A stretch of DNA of 64,000 nucleotides from Prorocentrum cordatum (GCA_963575745.1 CAUYUJ010016062.1:21001-85000), one strand, 5' to 3'; shown: positions 29,571 to 39,646, counted from the stretch's first letter. Numbers and translations: made by a program. Notes: generated by a model from the letters alone, not told the origin.

Positions 29571-29979
29571 TACTCCTAGCCCCGTCCGTTGCTCATCCTG
29601 GCCATGCGGGTCGCGTGCAATGCAGTCGGGGCGCTGACCAAAGGAACCCTAATCCAGGAGCGAGGCCTCTTTTTCGTAAACGGAGCTTCGATTTCCCTCC
29701 GAAAACCTTGGGGAAACGCGGGGCAAACTGTGAAACAATTCAGGGACACTTTTGGTCGGCGGGTCGAGAGCGGGCCTCTTCCGGTTAAGAGCTAGGCGAG
29801 GCGCGCGAAGCACTACTTGGGGAGACAGGGCGCGGGCGGGCGGGGCCTCAGGCGGCCGGGGAGCGCGGAGAACAGGCGGTGCCGAAGAGCTTGCACAGGA
29901 AAAGGCACGCCTGACAATTCAGGAACACGGAGCGCGCGGTTCTTACCGTCGAGGCCAGCGCCAGAGAATACATGCACCG
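29571..29979. other. Unassigned spacer
   Basis: A plus-strand frame at 29495-29795 (e.g. GLLLAPSVAHPGHAGRVQCS) has no recognised domain. From about 29800 the sequence is GC-rich. No element ends. Confidence 0.3.
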
Positions 29980-30262
29980 TCGAGGAGGAGGAGGAGGAGG
30001 AGGAGGAGGAGGAGGAGGAGGAGGAGTACGAGAAGGAGAGGGAGAGGGAGGGGGAGGAGGAGGAGGAGGAGGTGGAGGACCAGGCTGGACCTCCTCGAAA
30101 GCCAACATGGACGCGCAAGACCGGGCAGGGGCACGGGGAGCGGGCGCCCGAGCGGTGGCAAGCCTGCTGCCTGAGAAGGCCGCTCGTCCACCTCCTCGTC
30201 CTCCTCTCCCTCCTTTTCCTCCTCCCCCCTCTCCTCCGCCTCCTAGTCCTCCTCCTCGAGCG
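29980..30262. repeat. (GGA)n then (CCT)n tracts
   Basis: GGA tract 29980-30085 and, after about 100 bp of GC-rich sequence, a CCT tract 30188-30262. The two are inverted relative to each other just downstream (3') of LINE-1. Confidence 0.9.
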
Positions 30263-30289
30263 TGCCAGGGGGGGCCACGTCCGATGGTC

Positions 30290-31165
30290 TCAACCTCGGC
30301 CACGGGGTGCGCTTGGCCTCGCGATGGTTGCGGGGCGGGCGACCTGGTGACGAACTGCACTTAGCACAGCTCGACAAGCTGCGGCGGAGATGGGGTGGTC
30401 AGGCAATGTGCGGAGAGCATCGTGCAGGTATGACGCATGGACACAAAGAATGAGCGAGTCGCGAGAGGGGGGAAGAAGCCCGAGACGGGCGATGGGACAG
30501 GAGGGCAGAGGGCGCTGGACAGCGAGAGTGAGGGCGCGACAGAAATGGGGACACCGCCAAGTATGGGAAAACCTGTGGGGCTCGGGGCACCCAAATATAC
30601 AAGGGTTCTGCTCTTGAAAGCGTGTTGGCGTGATCCACCCACCAGACAGAGTCTTGAGAACGGCAAAGGACCAGGCTGGAGGAAGGAAGGAGAGAGCGGC
30701 TCTCACATCGTCTCAAGGAACAGAGTCAATTTCGGCAACTTTATCTGGAAACCAACGATATAAGCGTTTGCGAAAAAGAACACGGAGACTGTCAGGATAA
30801 ACGTTAAGGAGAGCTTCTCGATAGAGGATACGTTTGGGGTGAAAAGCGTGCGGGGGAAGATGGGGGCGGGCTTGCTGGACGCCCCGAAGTGCACGGATGG
30901 CCTGGGGGAACAGAGGGTGGAGACAATGCCAGTCGGGAAAACCATTTGCTGCCGCCTCCAGGTTCAGGGCGAGCGCAGGTGCCTGCCAGAACTCAGGCCA
31001 AGGGCGCCCAGAGATGGCACGCGCAAGGGGATACTCCTCAGCGCAGGTTCGATGGAGCATCTTTGAGATCGGTTCCCAACAGGTAAACGTGAAAAGCGCA
31101 GCCCGAATAAGTTGAACAGCATTGAGGATCCACGAACTCGGGATTTTCGGACCGCCCCACTGGAA
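30290..31165 (-). pseudogene. LINE-1 C-terminal region with CCHC-type finger, broken
   Basis: Downstream of the RT stop the homology-like text changes frame: a 116-codon frame (31060-30713, containing WPEFWQAPALALNLEAAANG) and then the frame ending at 30290, containing LKTLSGGWITPTRFQEQNPC followed by IFGCPEP-HRFSHTWRC. The C-x3-C...H-x3-C spacing and the preceding W..T.R.. segment match the terminal finger of dinoflagellate-type LINE polyproteins; LINE-2 has the same motif. Stops and frame changes make this a relic. Such fingers are thought to bind nucleic acid. Confidence 0.65.
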
Positions 31166-32950
31166 TCAATTGCTCCACGATCCTTGGCTGAAGCAACAAA
31201 ACGGGAGGCGAAAGACCGATGCCAGCACGCTGTACTCACGCTGGCGAAGCTCTCGCGGGAGCACCTGGAATTGGCCGACATCGGACAGCGTGGTGGCCGC
31301 CCGTACATAATAGAGCGAAGCTGCTGTCGACGTCGGGGCTCCAGAGCGGCCGATGCTTTTCGAACGATCCAGGAATTTCTCGAACGGGCCAGTCCAAGAG
31401 GTCTCAGGAGTGACCCCAGGGCCGATCCAAATCCCAAGATACTTCACCATCGGAACAACGTCGATCGAGGTCCACCTGGGGACGAGGGAGGCGATGCGGG
31501 TCTCGTACATTCGTTTGAGCTCGTCAGTGAAGGGGCCCGCCAGGGGAACCAACTTGCATTTGGGAACTTCGAGGGTGAGGTGGGCGAGCTTCTGGGCGTT
31601 CTCGAAAACGTCGGCGAGGAAGGGGGGGGACTCCAGGCTCCTAAGCACCGCTCCCACATCATCAATCAACAGGCGAAACGAGCGCATGAATGGGTCCATG
31701 CCCCAAGCGAAGAGGGAGCCACTGGCGGGGCAGCCTTGTATGATGCCACTGAGCGCCTGAAAAAGCACGCTGGTGTGGCCGCCGATCGAGCCGACGCAGA
31801 CGACGTCCTGGTACAGAAACCGAAGAAAGGCCATGATCGGACCAGGAAGGTTCAGGCGTTGCGAAACCATGAAAAGCCAGTCCTGAGACAGAGAAGGAAA
31901 CGCCTGCCCGAAATCATGACATATCAAACTCGGAAGCGACGTCGTCGGCGAAGGCTGCATACTGAATACTCGGGCGAGTCCGTCGAGTTCGATGATGTTG
32001 TTCCCGAACTGGCGATGTGGTACGAAACCGTTCTGGGCGGGGTCAGTATATCGGGTGAGGGATCTCGTAAGCCCACGGATACAGAAGCCAGCCAAAATCT
32101 TGTTGTCGCAGTTCTTAAGGCCCAGGGGGCGGGTATCTCCAGCGGCGCGTATGATTCCACCTCCCAAACTGTCTCCTGGTTCCTCCCCTTTCGGAACGAA
32201 CACCCCCGTGAGGAAGTTAAACCCGTGCCAGAGCGGGTGGCCCTCCAGGACCCACTGGGGGCTCTCATACAAAATCCCAGCGCCGAGCGGAGCCTTCTGC
32301 CATGCGCTGTAGGGCAGCAGGTCGGGGCCTGGCGCGCTGCGACACAACCGGCGCAGGTATCGCTTGAAAGGGCCGAACGCCGGCGGCGACAGGGCGTCGG
32401 GCGGCATCGCGAGGTCGAAGCGATCCAGAAAAGCAGCGGCCGCTTCGCCATCGAAAGGTTTGGCACGAAACACAGGGGCCCAATGACTAGCCAGGGCGTC
32501 CAGGATTTTCCGAGGACGATTTTCAACATGTAACTCACCAGGGGTCCGAACTCCCGCAAGAGGCATCGTGTTTCCAAATGGGGCCGACAGACGGTCTCGT
32601 TTCCGTTGGCGAGCGGCACGCTGTCTCGCACGAAGCTGTCGGTTGGGGTTCATCACCGCGCCGTTCTCCGCCTGGAGCTTGCGCTCGGCGGACTGCGCCA
32701 CTGCCCAGTGGAGCTCATTCGAAAGCTGTGTGAACGCGGCGGGATCGGCGAGCGAGAGAGTGCGAGCGTGGTGGTCAAGCAGGAGGCGTTCACGACAAAG
32801 AGAATGAGAGCGATGGAGGAGGAGAGCAAGATCCCAATCACGACGAAATACCGCCCTAGCCATCCCCCGTATCATCAGATACTTCGCTAGAACACTATTC
32901 GGTCGTTTCAGAATGATAGTATTCCTCGCATGTTGAGCAGCAGCTTTCAT
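31166..32950 (-). CDS. Reverse transcriptase of LINE-1 (594-codon open frame)
   Basis: An RNA-dependent DNA polymerase for target-primed reverse transcription. Seen: PGPDLLPYSAW (residues about 207-217), RPLGLKNCDNKI (274-285), QNGFVPHRQFGNNI (306-319), motif A HDFGQAFPS (345-353), GIIQGCPASGSLFA (402-415), motif C LIDD (428-431) in place of the usual F/YADD, the KCKLVPL step (464-470) and KYLGIWIGP (503-511). Catalytic aspartates of motifs A and C are present. The listed ATG is simply the first Met; the frame is open upstream to about 33030, so the start is uncertain and it was probably part of a longer EN-RT polyprotein. It stops at QGSWSN, before the region where the family continues, so the 3' part is cut off by a frameshift. 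Confident as RT, doubtful as functional. Confidence 0.85.
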   Translation of the reverse strand: MKAAAQHARNTIILKRPNSVLAKYLMIRGMARAVFRRDWDLALLLHRSHSLCRERLLLDHHARTLSLADPAAFTQLSNELHWAVAQSAERKLQAENGAVMNPNRQLRARQRAARQRKRDRLSAPFGNTMPLAGVRTPGELHVENRPRKILDALASHWAPVFRAKPFDGEAAAAFLDRFDLAMPPDALSPPAFGPFKRYLRRLCRSAPGPDLLPYSAWQKAPLGAGILYESPQWVLEGHPLWHGFNFLTGVFVPKGEEPGDSLGGGIIRAAGDTRPLGLKNCDNKILAGFCIRGLTRSLTRYTDPAQNGFVPHRQFGNNIIELDGLARVFSMQPSPTTSLPSLICHDFGQAFPSLSQDWLFMVSQRLNLPGPIMAFLRFLYQDVVCVGSIGGHTSVLFQALSGIIQGCPASGSLFAWGMDPFMRSFRLLIDDVGAVLRSLESPPFLADVFENAQKLAHLTLEVPKCKLVPLAGPFTDELKRMYETRIASLVPRWTSIDVVPMVKYLGIWIGPGVTPETSWTGPFEKFLDRSKSIGRSGAPTSTAASLYYVRAATTLSDVGQFQVLPRELRQREYSVLASVFRLPFCCFSQGSWSN

Positions 32951-33039
32951 AAGGGATTTGCAGTAATCAAGACGGAGAGGGGGAGAGAGATGATCGACAG
33001 GAGCCGCCCCGAACCGCCGACAAAAACTGCCGATACTCG

Positions 33040-33912
33040 TTAGTCAGGAAGATCTCCCGCGGGATAGGGCGCTCCGCAGGAGGAAGGGGAGGGCGCACCT
33101 GGATCGCTGCCGAACCCTCGACGCACCGCAGCGTGATCCGAGACCCTCGACGCGTGCAAAGCCTCGGGATGATCGACGACCTCGCCCCCAGTAGCGTACT
33201 GAGAGAGGACCCGTCCAGGGGCCGAACAAAACAGTCTGTCGATATGGGTAAGTTTTCGCTGGGCGTGATTGTAGTGAGAGGGGGCTGAAAGCTGAAACTC
33301 CACCATGCGGTCCAGAACGGGCTTCCAGGGCTGAGGAAGGGGAACGGGTTCAGGAAGAGAAGGGTCACGTTCGCCTCGAACAGGGATGGGGGCATGGGAG
33401 GGGAGGTTGAGGTCCCCCGTCACGTGCAGGACTCGGTTCAATTGGTCGTCAGCGGCCGCGTCAAGCTCCGAGGAGATCTGCTCCAGAACCGCCCTCTTCT
33501 CATCCGCAGACAGGCCGAAGTTGCGCACATTGAAATGCGAGGCCCAGGAGGTATCATTGGCAGCGCTGGTCTTCGCGTGTAATACTCGTCCAGGAACCAG
33601 GGGAACCGACATGGTAAGGGGGAGGGGGGGGCCTGTGCACTTCAGCCTGTCCTCAGAATAGGAAAAGGTGGGGATCAACGTCAACGCGCCGCCAGCGTTA
33701 GAGACGGAGTGGGGGGATAACTCAGCAGAGAAGGGGAGATTGAGCTGGTGCAGCAGATCGGCGACATCTGCAGGGTGGCCGTGCGTCTCTTGACCAGCAG
33801 TCCAGCCCTAAGAAGAGAGCGCAGATACCTGACCTTTCGCAATCTGATTGCGCGGTCATGGTGGAAAAGAGCACGGGCATTCCAGGTCACAACCCTCACT
33901 GGCGTGCAGGCC
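33040..33912 (-). pseudogene. APE-type endonuclease of LINE-1, frameshifted
   Basis: The nicking domain that opens target DNA for LINE insertion. Its pieces lie in two frames: VVTWNARALF and LRKVRYLRSLLRAGLLV (about 33900-33795), then QETHGHPADVADLL (about 33792-33752), then HVTGDLNLP (about 33417), THIDRLF (about 33249) and SDHAAVRRGF (about 33141). After this the frame changes again into ERPIPREIFLTNEYRQFL (about 33065-33015), the linker to RT. The jump between GLLV and QETHG fits loss of one base. WN, QETHG, GDLN, DRLF and SDH correspond to the conserved blocks of the AP-endonuclease fold. Non-functional as read. Confidence 0.75.
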
Positions 33913-33954
33913 GGTGACGCGGATGCGGTTCCTGTCAGCAGAACGTGAGCTTGG

Positions 33955-34998
33955 CTAGGAACACCACTCTGTCGGCTGCATGTTGCCGCAAATTGCAGCC
34001 ATGACCGATGCCTCGATGTCGGCGCGCTCGATGCCCGCGGCCGTGAGGTTGGCGGGGGACCATTGCACCGCGGGAGGCGAGGTCGTGGAGATCGGGGAGA
34101 TCTTGAGCAGCGGGCGCCAGTTGCACGAGACCTCGCCAGTGTCCACATCCTTGTAGAACTTCTTGTTGGGGTCGCGCTCACGCAGTAGCTGTGCAGCGGC
34201 CTTGAGCGCAATCTCCTTCTTGACCGCGCATGAAGTCTTGTCCGAGCCCACAAAGATGGGCCCAGGCTCATTCGCGACGCTGTTGGCCACGAGGCGGCGG
34301 AACTCCCCGCTGGCCAGCCGCATGTTGCCCAGGCACTGTTGAACTTTCCGAGCCGCGTAATTTGGGGTTCCTGCCATCTGCAACGCGAACTTGGTGCCCG
34401 TCGGGTCGCCCTTAATCTCGTAATCGTCGCTGGAGATGTTGCAAGAGGCGAGCCACTGGTCGAGGGCTGCTTCAGCACGAGCCATGGCGGTTTGAAGCTT
34501 GCACCTGATGATGATGATCGTCGGATCGGTGGGGCGGTTGAAGGACTGGTCGACCGACTTGGGCGCGGGGGTGGCCGTGCGGTCAAGCTCGAGTGCGGAT
34601 CGAATGTCGCGAAGCTCAGCCTCCACCTTGTGAATGCGCGATCCCTGGGACTTCTGAACGTGCTCGAGTGTGGCCATCCGTCCCTCCACAGATTTTGCGA
34701 TGTTGCCGCAGGTAGCAGACAAAGAGGACGTGAGAGTGGAGAGGCTGCTTGACATGGAAGATTGAGCGGCTTGAACAGAAGCAGTGAGCTCATCACGCAG
34801 AGCAGAAATCGCATCCCTGAGCTGCACGTTCGTGAGGGCCGCGTCGTCACACACCTCGAAGCCGTCCTCGTCTGTTTTTGATAGTTTGGCAGGCTGTCCG
34901 CGCTCGGGAGTGGAAATGCCTGTCGGGCCACCTGGTGACAGCTCGGAGGACGAGAGTGGAGTGGAAGGTCCTGAAGACGCTATCTTCGCCGCGGGCAC
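33955..34998 (-). CDS. ORF1-like protein of LINE-1 (347 residues)
   Basis: An open frame upstream of the endonuclease, at the place of a LINE ORF1 RNA-binding protein. Seen: a Ser/Pro-rich start (1-45), a heptad-rich, likely coiled-coil stretch about 57-140 (LRDAISALRDELTASVQAAQ), a beta-rich block from about 158 (PTIIIIRCKLQTAM) that could be an RRM-like fold, and a C-terminal block with DKTSCAVKKEIALKAAAQLL and KKFYKDVDTGEVSCNWRPL (about 252-297). The last motif recurs in ORF1 or N-terminal parts of dinoflagellate LINEs as I know them. ATG start at 34998 and stop at 33955 look natural. It ends about 40 bp before the endonuclease motifs, in a different frame; ancestral fusion to EN is possible. 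Confidence 0.65.
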   Translation of the reverse strand: MPAAKIASSGPSTPLSSSELSPGGPTGISTPERGQPAKLSKTDEDGFEVCDDAALTNVQLRDAISALRDELTASVQAAQSSMSSSLSTLTSSLSATCGNIAKSVEGRMATLEHVQKSQGSRIHKVEAELRDIRSALELDRTATPAPKSVDQSFNRPTDPTIIIIRCKLQTAMARAEAALDQWLASCNISSDDYEIKGDPTGTKFALQMAGTPNYAARKVQQCLGNMRLASGEFRRLVANSVANEPGPIFVGSDKTSCAVKKEIALKAAAQLLRERDPNKKFYKDVDTGEVSCNWRPLLKISPISTTSPPAVQWSPANLTAAGIERADIEASVMAAICGNMQPTEWCS

Positions 34999-35189
34999 AG
35001 AATCTGCGAAGCGGCTCCCAAAAAAGGCGTGGCAGGGCCAAGGGAACTGGGCCGTGGGGCGATCTTGCCGCGGGCGCTGTGCCCCAAGCCGCTCGAGAGC
35101 AGGCTACGGACGGGCTCCGACCTAATCACTGGTTCTCGGGCGTCTATAGCCCTTCACAGCGACTAAGTCTTGAGCCAAAATGGCAACGG

Positions 35190-35341
35190 ACCTCCTAGTC
35201 CTCCTCCTCCTCTTCCTCGTCCTCCTCCTCCTCCTCCTCCTCCGCCTCCTCCTCTTCCTCCTCCTCGTCCTCGTCCTCGTCCTCGTCCTCCTCCCCTTGT
35301 TCCTCCTCCTCCTCCTCCTCCTCGTCCTCTTCCCCCTCCTC

Positions 35342-35410
<69 letters not shown>

Positions 35411-35580
35411 TTCGTCCTCGTCTTCGTCGTCCTCCTCCTCCTCCTCCCCCTCCTCGTCCTCCTCCTCCTCCTCCTCCTCCTCCTCTTCCTCCTCCTCCTC
35501 CTCCTCCTCCTCCTCCTCCTCCCCCTCGTCCTCCTCCTCCTCGTCCTCCTCGTCCTCCTCCTGTCCCTCCTCCTCCCCCC
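35190..35580. repeat. (CCT)n with (GTCCTC)n interior
   Basis: CCT/CTC triplets with a long regular GTCCTC hexamer run at about 35268-35290 and 35345-35430. Lies about 190 bp upstream (5') of LINE-1. Confidence 0.95.
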
Positions 35581-35867
35581 TCTCTTACGTATGGTAGTAG
35601 TGGAGGAAAGTCGGCACATTGGAGAGGGAGGCGGACTGCAAGGACACACGAGCGGCGACCGTATCCGCATATGGTGTGTGTCCGCGCCCTCGCGGTCTGA
35701 GTTTCGGGGCGCGATCCCGCCGATACGCGGTCGCACGGATGCGCTCCGCGCGGGGCAACCCGCGAGCAAAACGCTCTGTATCCGCGGGGGCGCGGCCCAA
35801 GGGCCTGGTCCGCGAGGCCGTGGATCTGGATGTTTGTTTCGCCCACCTTTTTTTCCTCCTCCGCGCG

Positions 35868-36040
35868 TCCTCCTCCTCCTCCTCCTCCTCCTCCTCCTCC
35901 TCCTCCTCCTCCTCCTCCTCCTCCTCCTCCTCCTCCTCTTCCTCCGTCTCCTTTTTTTCTTCCTGCTCCTCCGCCTCCTCCTCCTCCCTCCTCCTCCCCC
36001 TCTCCCTACTCTTCCTCCCCCTCCTCCCCCTCCGCCTCCA
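35868..36040. repeat. (CCT)n pyrimidine tract
   Basis: Pure CCT/TCC (35868-35940) then interrupted. 35581-35867 between the tracts is GC-rich with no recognised gene. Confidence 0.95.
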
Positions 36041-37286
36041 CCCCCCCAGGCGAGGGCCCCCTGGCAGACGACCGCCCCCTGGCGAGAGCGACGCGTGTGC
36101 GTCCGCCCTCGCGTCGGCGAGGCTGGCGATGAGGAGGGCGCGCGCCGCGCCCTCAACTCCGTCCGAAGGGAAACGAACGCGGCGCTGGGGCGAGGGCGAC
36201 ACATTGCCCTCGCGCGCGCGGAGTGCGCGCCCCCTCCTTTTCCCACCGCGCGCGCTGCAACGTCGACGCCAAAAACGTCCAGCGCTGCATGGGGCGCGTA
36301 GACTCCGCAATGCATTTCGATGGGTAAGGGGGTCGGTCCCGGACTGGATCGCTACCAGCTGGCAGGTGACAGGGTGAGAGCACATCATAGAAGGACACGG
36401 CCCTTCTAATCCGCATCCTGCACCCCCTTCGACTTATCCCCCTCTTCTTCCTGCTCCTCCTCTTCCCTCCCGGGCCGTTTCTCCTCCCTCCCTCTCTCCC
36501 GTCATTGGCGACCTAACTTCACGGGCTGCGGAGGGGGAGGAGGAGGGGGAGGAGGAGGAGGAGGAGGGGGAGGAGGAGGAAGGTGAATAACATGAAGAGA
36601 AGGACGAGGAGGAACTCGGCAACGGCTGGAAAGATGCCGCCACAGTCGCTCGCGTGCAAACTGAATTCCAATCGATTTAGCAGTCAAGGTCGTCGGGGGG
36701 CGGCGCCACCTGCCTACGGCGCTCCCGCGCCTGAGCCCGGAGAGACTCAGCCACTTCCCGAGAGCTGAACCCAAACAGGGCAACGCCACGCTGAAGGTCG
36801 AACCCCGCCCCAACCCGGACCCTCCCACCCCCTCCCGCCGAAGCGGCCAGATCACCTCTGGAACGCGGCGGAGCGAGCGAGGGCGGGTCGTCCAGACCAA
36901 TCTGTGCTGAGAGGTGCTCTCGAGCAGGATCCGAAAACGCGGTAGACCGAGAAAAACCGAGAAGGAGGAGGAGGAGGGGGAGGAGGACTTTGCCTAGGAC
37001 GATGGCCCTCTCTCCGAACAGGCCCGAGGAGGAGGGGGAGGAGGAGGGGGAGGAGGAGGAGGAAGAGGGAGGAGAGGGGAGGAGGAGGGAGACGAAAAGG
37101 TGGAGGGAGAGGAGGACGACGCTCACGACCGTGAAAGGGTACGACCGCACTCGACGCGCACAAGAAAGAGGGGAACGAGTTAGGCGGGGCCGCAAGGGAG
37201 ATCCTCGTCCTCAGTTCCCTCCCCGCGCGCCTGCCTGGCCTCCACCTCCCGTCCCAGGGCCTCCAGGCCCTCGCGGCCGAGGCCGA
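36041..37286. other. GC-rich spacer with two short GGA tracts
   Basis: GGA/GGGGA tracts at 36530-36585 and 36963-37090. The remaining frames are Arg/Pro/Ala-rich and overlap on both strands. No family recognised. Confidence 0.4.
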
Positions 37287-37760
37287 TCAGCGCGAGGCCC
37301 CTGATGAGGTCCACGGCGTGGAGTCCACGGCGGGGGCCTCGCGCACGCGGCCGCCGGACCTGGCGGCCTCCCTCGCCCTCGGGGGTCCCTGAAGTCCCTG
37401 GGACCAGGCGGAGAAAGAAAAAAAAAAAAGGGCCCACTCCCACTTTACTTCAGGGGAGGGGTGCCCTACATACGCCATCGTCAGTCTCTGTGGATTCCGA
37501 TCGGCTGGATATCGTCCAGCACGAAACACGTCCAAGTAAAAGGTGCGGCCCCCAGAAGCCAAGGGCCGAGACCTCGAAGGCAGATTCCCCCGGTTCGTGC
37601 TGGAATGCGCCATGGCTCCGCATGCTGTGCAACAGAGCATCGTGTCATGAAACGTGAAACCATCTGACTCATACACATCATCCTGCTCCAAAGCGTGCCC
37701 CAGCTGGCACCAGGCTCCCAAGGTCGGGGGGGGGGGGGGGGCGGGATCTCCTGAGGCCAT
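37287..37760 (-). pseudogene. LINE-3 terminal cysteine-motif region
   Basis: Frame of 157 codons with HALEQDDVYESDGFTFHD, then LCCTACGAMAHSS (a C-x2-C knuckle, residues about 43-53), and FYLDVFRAGRYPADRNPQRL near 75-95. The pattern H-x-L ... V-x-C-x2-CG ... L-x-R-x-GR-x-P is what I know from the ends of many dinoflagellate LINE polyproteins. The N-terminal 16 residues come from a poly-G/poly-C run and the last third is uncertain. No intact parent frame. Confidence 0.45.
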
Positions 37761-37979
37761 TCGCTAGGGCACCCCTGGGCCCTCCGCCTGGCCAGGAGCC
37801 CCTGGGCCTCCAGGCGCTCCCGACTCCGTCACAGAGGCCCCAGGGAAGGGCATCCCAGGACCAGCCAGCCATTCCAGTCCGACGCGATCATTCATGCACA
37901 GTTCCCTGCACTCCACTTGCTGGCTGGCGCAGAACATTCCAACACGGCGCACGAACTGCATATATCCTCTGATCAGGAG

Positions 37980-38625
37980 TCAGTCGTTCAAGGAGGCACG
38001 GAATTGCTCAGCTCCCTCCTTCGCAAGACGGTCGGCCTGAGAGTCCCCAAATCTCTGCAAGTCCGTGATACGTCCTTCTCTCACATCAGCCATCGAGGTG
38101 TGCGAGACATTTTAACAACTTGTATGCTTCCAGACGGTTCCCGATCTCGGCCCATCAGTGGGCCCGTGCCGACGAGACGCCAGCCGCCCCCGTGCAGCCG
38201 ACCGCGGCCGCACAGCCCACATAGAGGGAAACATTATGTGCTAGGACCGCCCTGCGAGACAACATAAGCACAGCAAAATCTTCTCCATCCCTCGCCAGTT
38301 GTTCTGGTGCTCCGAGGGAGGGCACAACTCCAAACAATGCAGCGAAAGTTCGACCTTGGCTGTCGAGCACCACGATTGCCCATCCCGCGGTCCTTAGTCC
38401 TGGAAGCATCCCTTCAAAATCCGAGCCATCCGTGAAAACGTGGGCCCCTTCAGGGACGAAGAAGGGCCCATCTTGAGGCCACTGCCAGTGGCGGGTGCAC
38501 GGGTCCAAGGGGTCTCGAGGAGGGGTCCTGACCCAGGACGCGGGACTGGGAAACACACATCCACAAAAAAAGCTCCCCCACCGAGGTCGGAAGATTTCCA
38601 ACTTGTCGAGCAACCTTCGCAACAA
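37980..38625 (-). pseudogene. LINE-3 RNase H domain, frameshifted
   Basis: RNase H removes the RNA strand of the RNA-DNA hybrid during retrotransposition. Seen in frame 1 (38625-38155): AHVFTDGSDFEG (first catalytic Asp), TAGWAIVVLDSQGRTFAALF, PEQLARDGEDFAVL (place of the catalytic Glu), VSLYVGCAAAV, where the expected Asp of the xDC step reads Gly. In another frame (38098-37983): REGRITDLQRFGDSQADRLA-KEGAEQF, the C-terminal Asp-containing helix. The frameshift and the D-to-G change make it a dead copy. The fold assignment is confident. Confidence 0.7.
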
Positions 38626-38708
38626 CAGGATCCAGTTTCTCGCGGCGCTGGGAAGCGAAAACTACACATTGAAAACTGAGGTGGTACAGAGTGCCCTTGC
38701 CGTCACTG

Positions 38709-38815
38709 CAGGGGAGGAGGACGAGGAGGAGGAGGAGGAATAGGAGGAGGAGGAGGAGTAGGACGAGGAGAAGCAGGAGGGGGACAGGCGAGGGGGAGTG
38801 GAGGAGGAGATGAGG
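38709..38815. repeat. (GGA)n tract
   Basis: GGAGGACGAGGAGGAGGAGG and similar. Abuts LINE-3 on its 5' side. Confidence 0.85.
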
Positions 38816-39048
38816 GCGTGGGTGGAGGGAAGGGCGCCGCGATGCGCGACGCGCGTCCACCTTCGCGCACTCGCGCCCCCCCCCCCCACAGCAAGCGGAC
38901 AACGCGGGTGACAGCACCGACAGTGATCCCTCTCCGAAGCGGTTAAGAACCGCTGCTGGTCTTCGCCCCCACACCTTCCGTACCCATGTCGATGGCGCCA
39001 ATGATTCGCGCAGCAGCTTCCGCTCCCCCCCACTTCCCTACACGGATG

Positions 39049-39219
39049 CGCCCCAAATAGGCAGACGGGGTCGGCGGACCGCGCCGCATCGCCAGTGCGC
39101 CGACGAAGTCGGCGATGCATCGGCGCCGACGGCGTGGAGAAATCCAGGCTCCACACCCCGGCCGCCGATGCGGCGCGATCCTCCGACCCCACCTGCTCGG
39201 AGCCCAGCTGGGAGGCCTG
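39049..39219. mobile_element. Family E element, copy E3
   Basis: GACGGGGTCGGCGGACCGCG/CCGCATCGCC ... GCGGCGCGATCCTCCGACCC/CACCTGCTCGGAGCCCAGCT/GGGAGGCC. The left outermost bases are diverged. Confidence 0.75.
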
Positions 39220-39249
39220 GACCCCATCTCCGAAGAAAAAAACAGAAGA

Positions 39250-39396
39250 CCTAAAAAAAAATCTGAGCTCCACCGGATTTCTGGGATCGGTACTGTACCC
39301 TCCTCCCTGGCGCGCGAAGCGCCAAAGGCGGCATCAGAGGAACCGCTGGGGAAGCCGCGCGGACTTCCGGAGAATGAATGTTTATGTTTATGGCAC
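39250..39396. mobile_element. Family D element, copy D4
   Basis: GAGCTCCACCGGATTTCTGG ... GCCGCGCGGACTTCCGGAGA ... TGTTTATGTTTATGG. GGCGCGCGAAGCGCC hairpin in the middle. Confidence 0.65.
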
Positions 39397-39429
39397 TCGT
39401 TCTCCCGAATTCGGGGGGGTCTTGACTTT

Positions 39430-39640
39430 GGGCGCCCGAAGTGGCTACGGGAAAAGCGGGCACGATGCCCAACAGGAAAAACGCTGTCCCAAATTGACAG
39501 CGGCCGCGGTTGGGCAGGCGGCGCTGTGTCTCAAATGGACAACGTCCGCGGCGACGCCGGCAGTACGTCCTGTTCAACATCGGCGGGAACTGCTGTCGGT
39601 CTTGGCGCCCATGTTTTCCGTACCCGATTTGATCGTCCCG
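39430..39640. mobile_element. Family C element, copy C6
   Basis: GGGCGCCCGAAGTGGCTACG ... ACAGCGGCCGCGGTTGGGC ... TTTTCCGTACCCGATTTGAT/CGTCCC. Followed within ten bases by E4. Confidence 0.8.
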
Positions 39641-39646
39641 AGATGA

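Larger units (their letters stand above)
30290..34998 (-). mobile_element. LINE-1: near full-length non-LTR retrotransposon
   Basis: A minus-strand unit of about 4.7 kb with parts in the expected order: ORF1-like protein (34998-33955), APE-type endonuclease (about 33912-33040, frameshifted), reverse transcriptase (32950-31166, frame open up to about 33030) and a degraded C-terminal region with a cysteine-histidine finger (about 30700-30290). The order and motifs match Jockey/L1-like LINEs as found in dinoflagellates. No target duplication or poly-A tail could be identified. The 3' end lies close to the GGA/CCT tracts at 29980-30262. At least three frame changes between ORF1 and RT plus later breaks show it is inactive as read. 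Confidence 0.85.
37287..38700 (-). mobile_element. LINE-3: 3' remnant of a non-LTR retrotransposon
   Basis: Minus-strand remnant. A lead-in segment VVFASQRREKLDPVVAKVAR-QVGNLP (about 38670-38590), an RNase H domain split over two frames (about 38450-37983) and a terminal cysteine motif (37760-37287). No EN or RT is found upstream; the (GGA)n tract at 38709-38815 marks the probable truncation point. LINE-1 and LINE-2 do not show an RNase H, so this belongs to a different lineage or to a region lost in the others. Confidence 0.6.

Noticed and set aside
31112-32533. 473-codon plus-strand frame
   Set aside because: Antisense shadow of the LINE-1 reverse transcriptase; all conserved motifs are on the minus strand.
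35122-36315. Frames of nearly 400 codons on both strands (Arg-rich and Leu-rich)
   Set aside because: Repeat-encoded; no domain, and the opposite frames are equally long.
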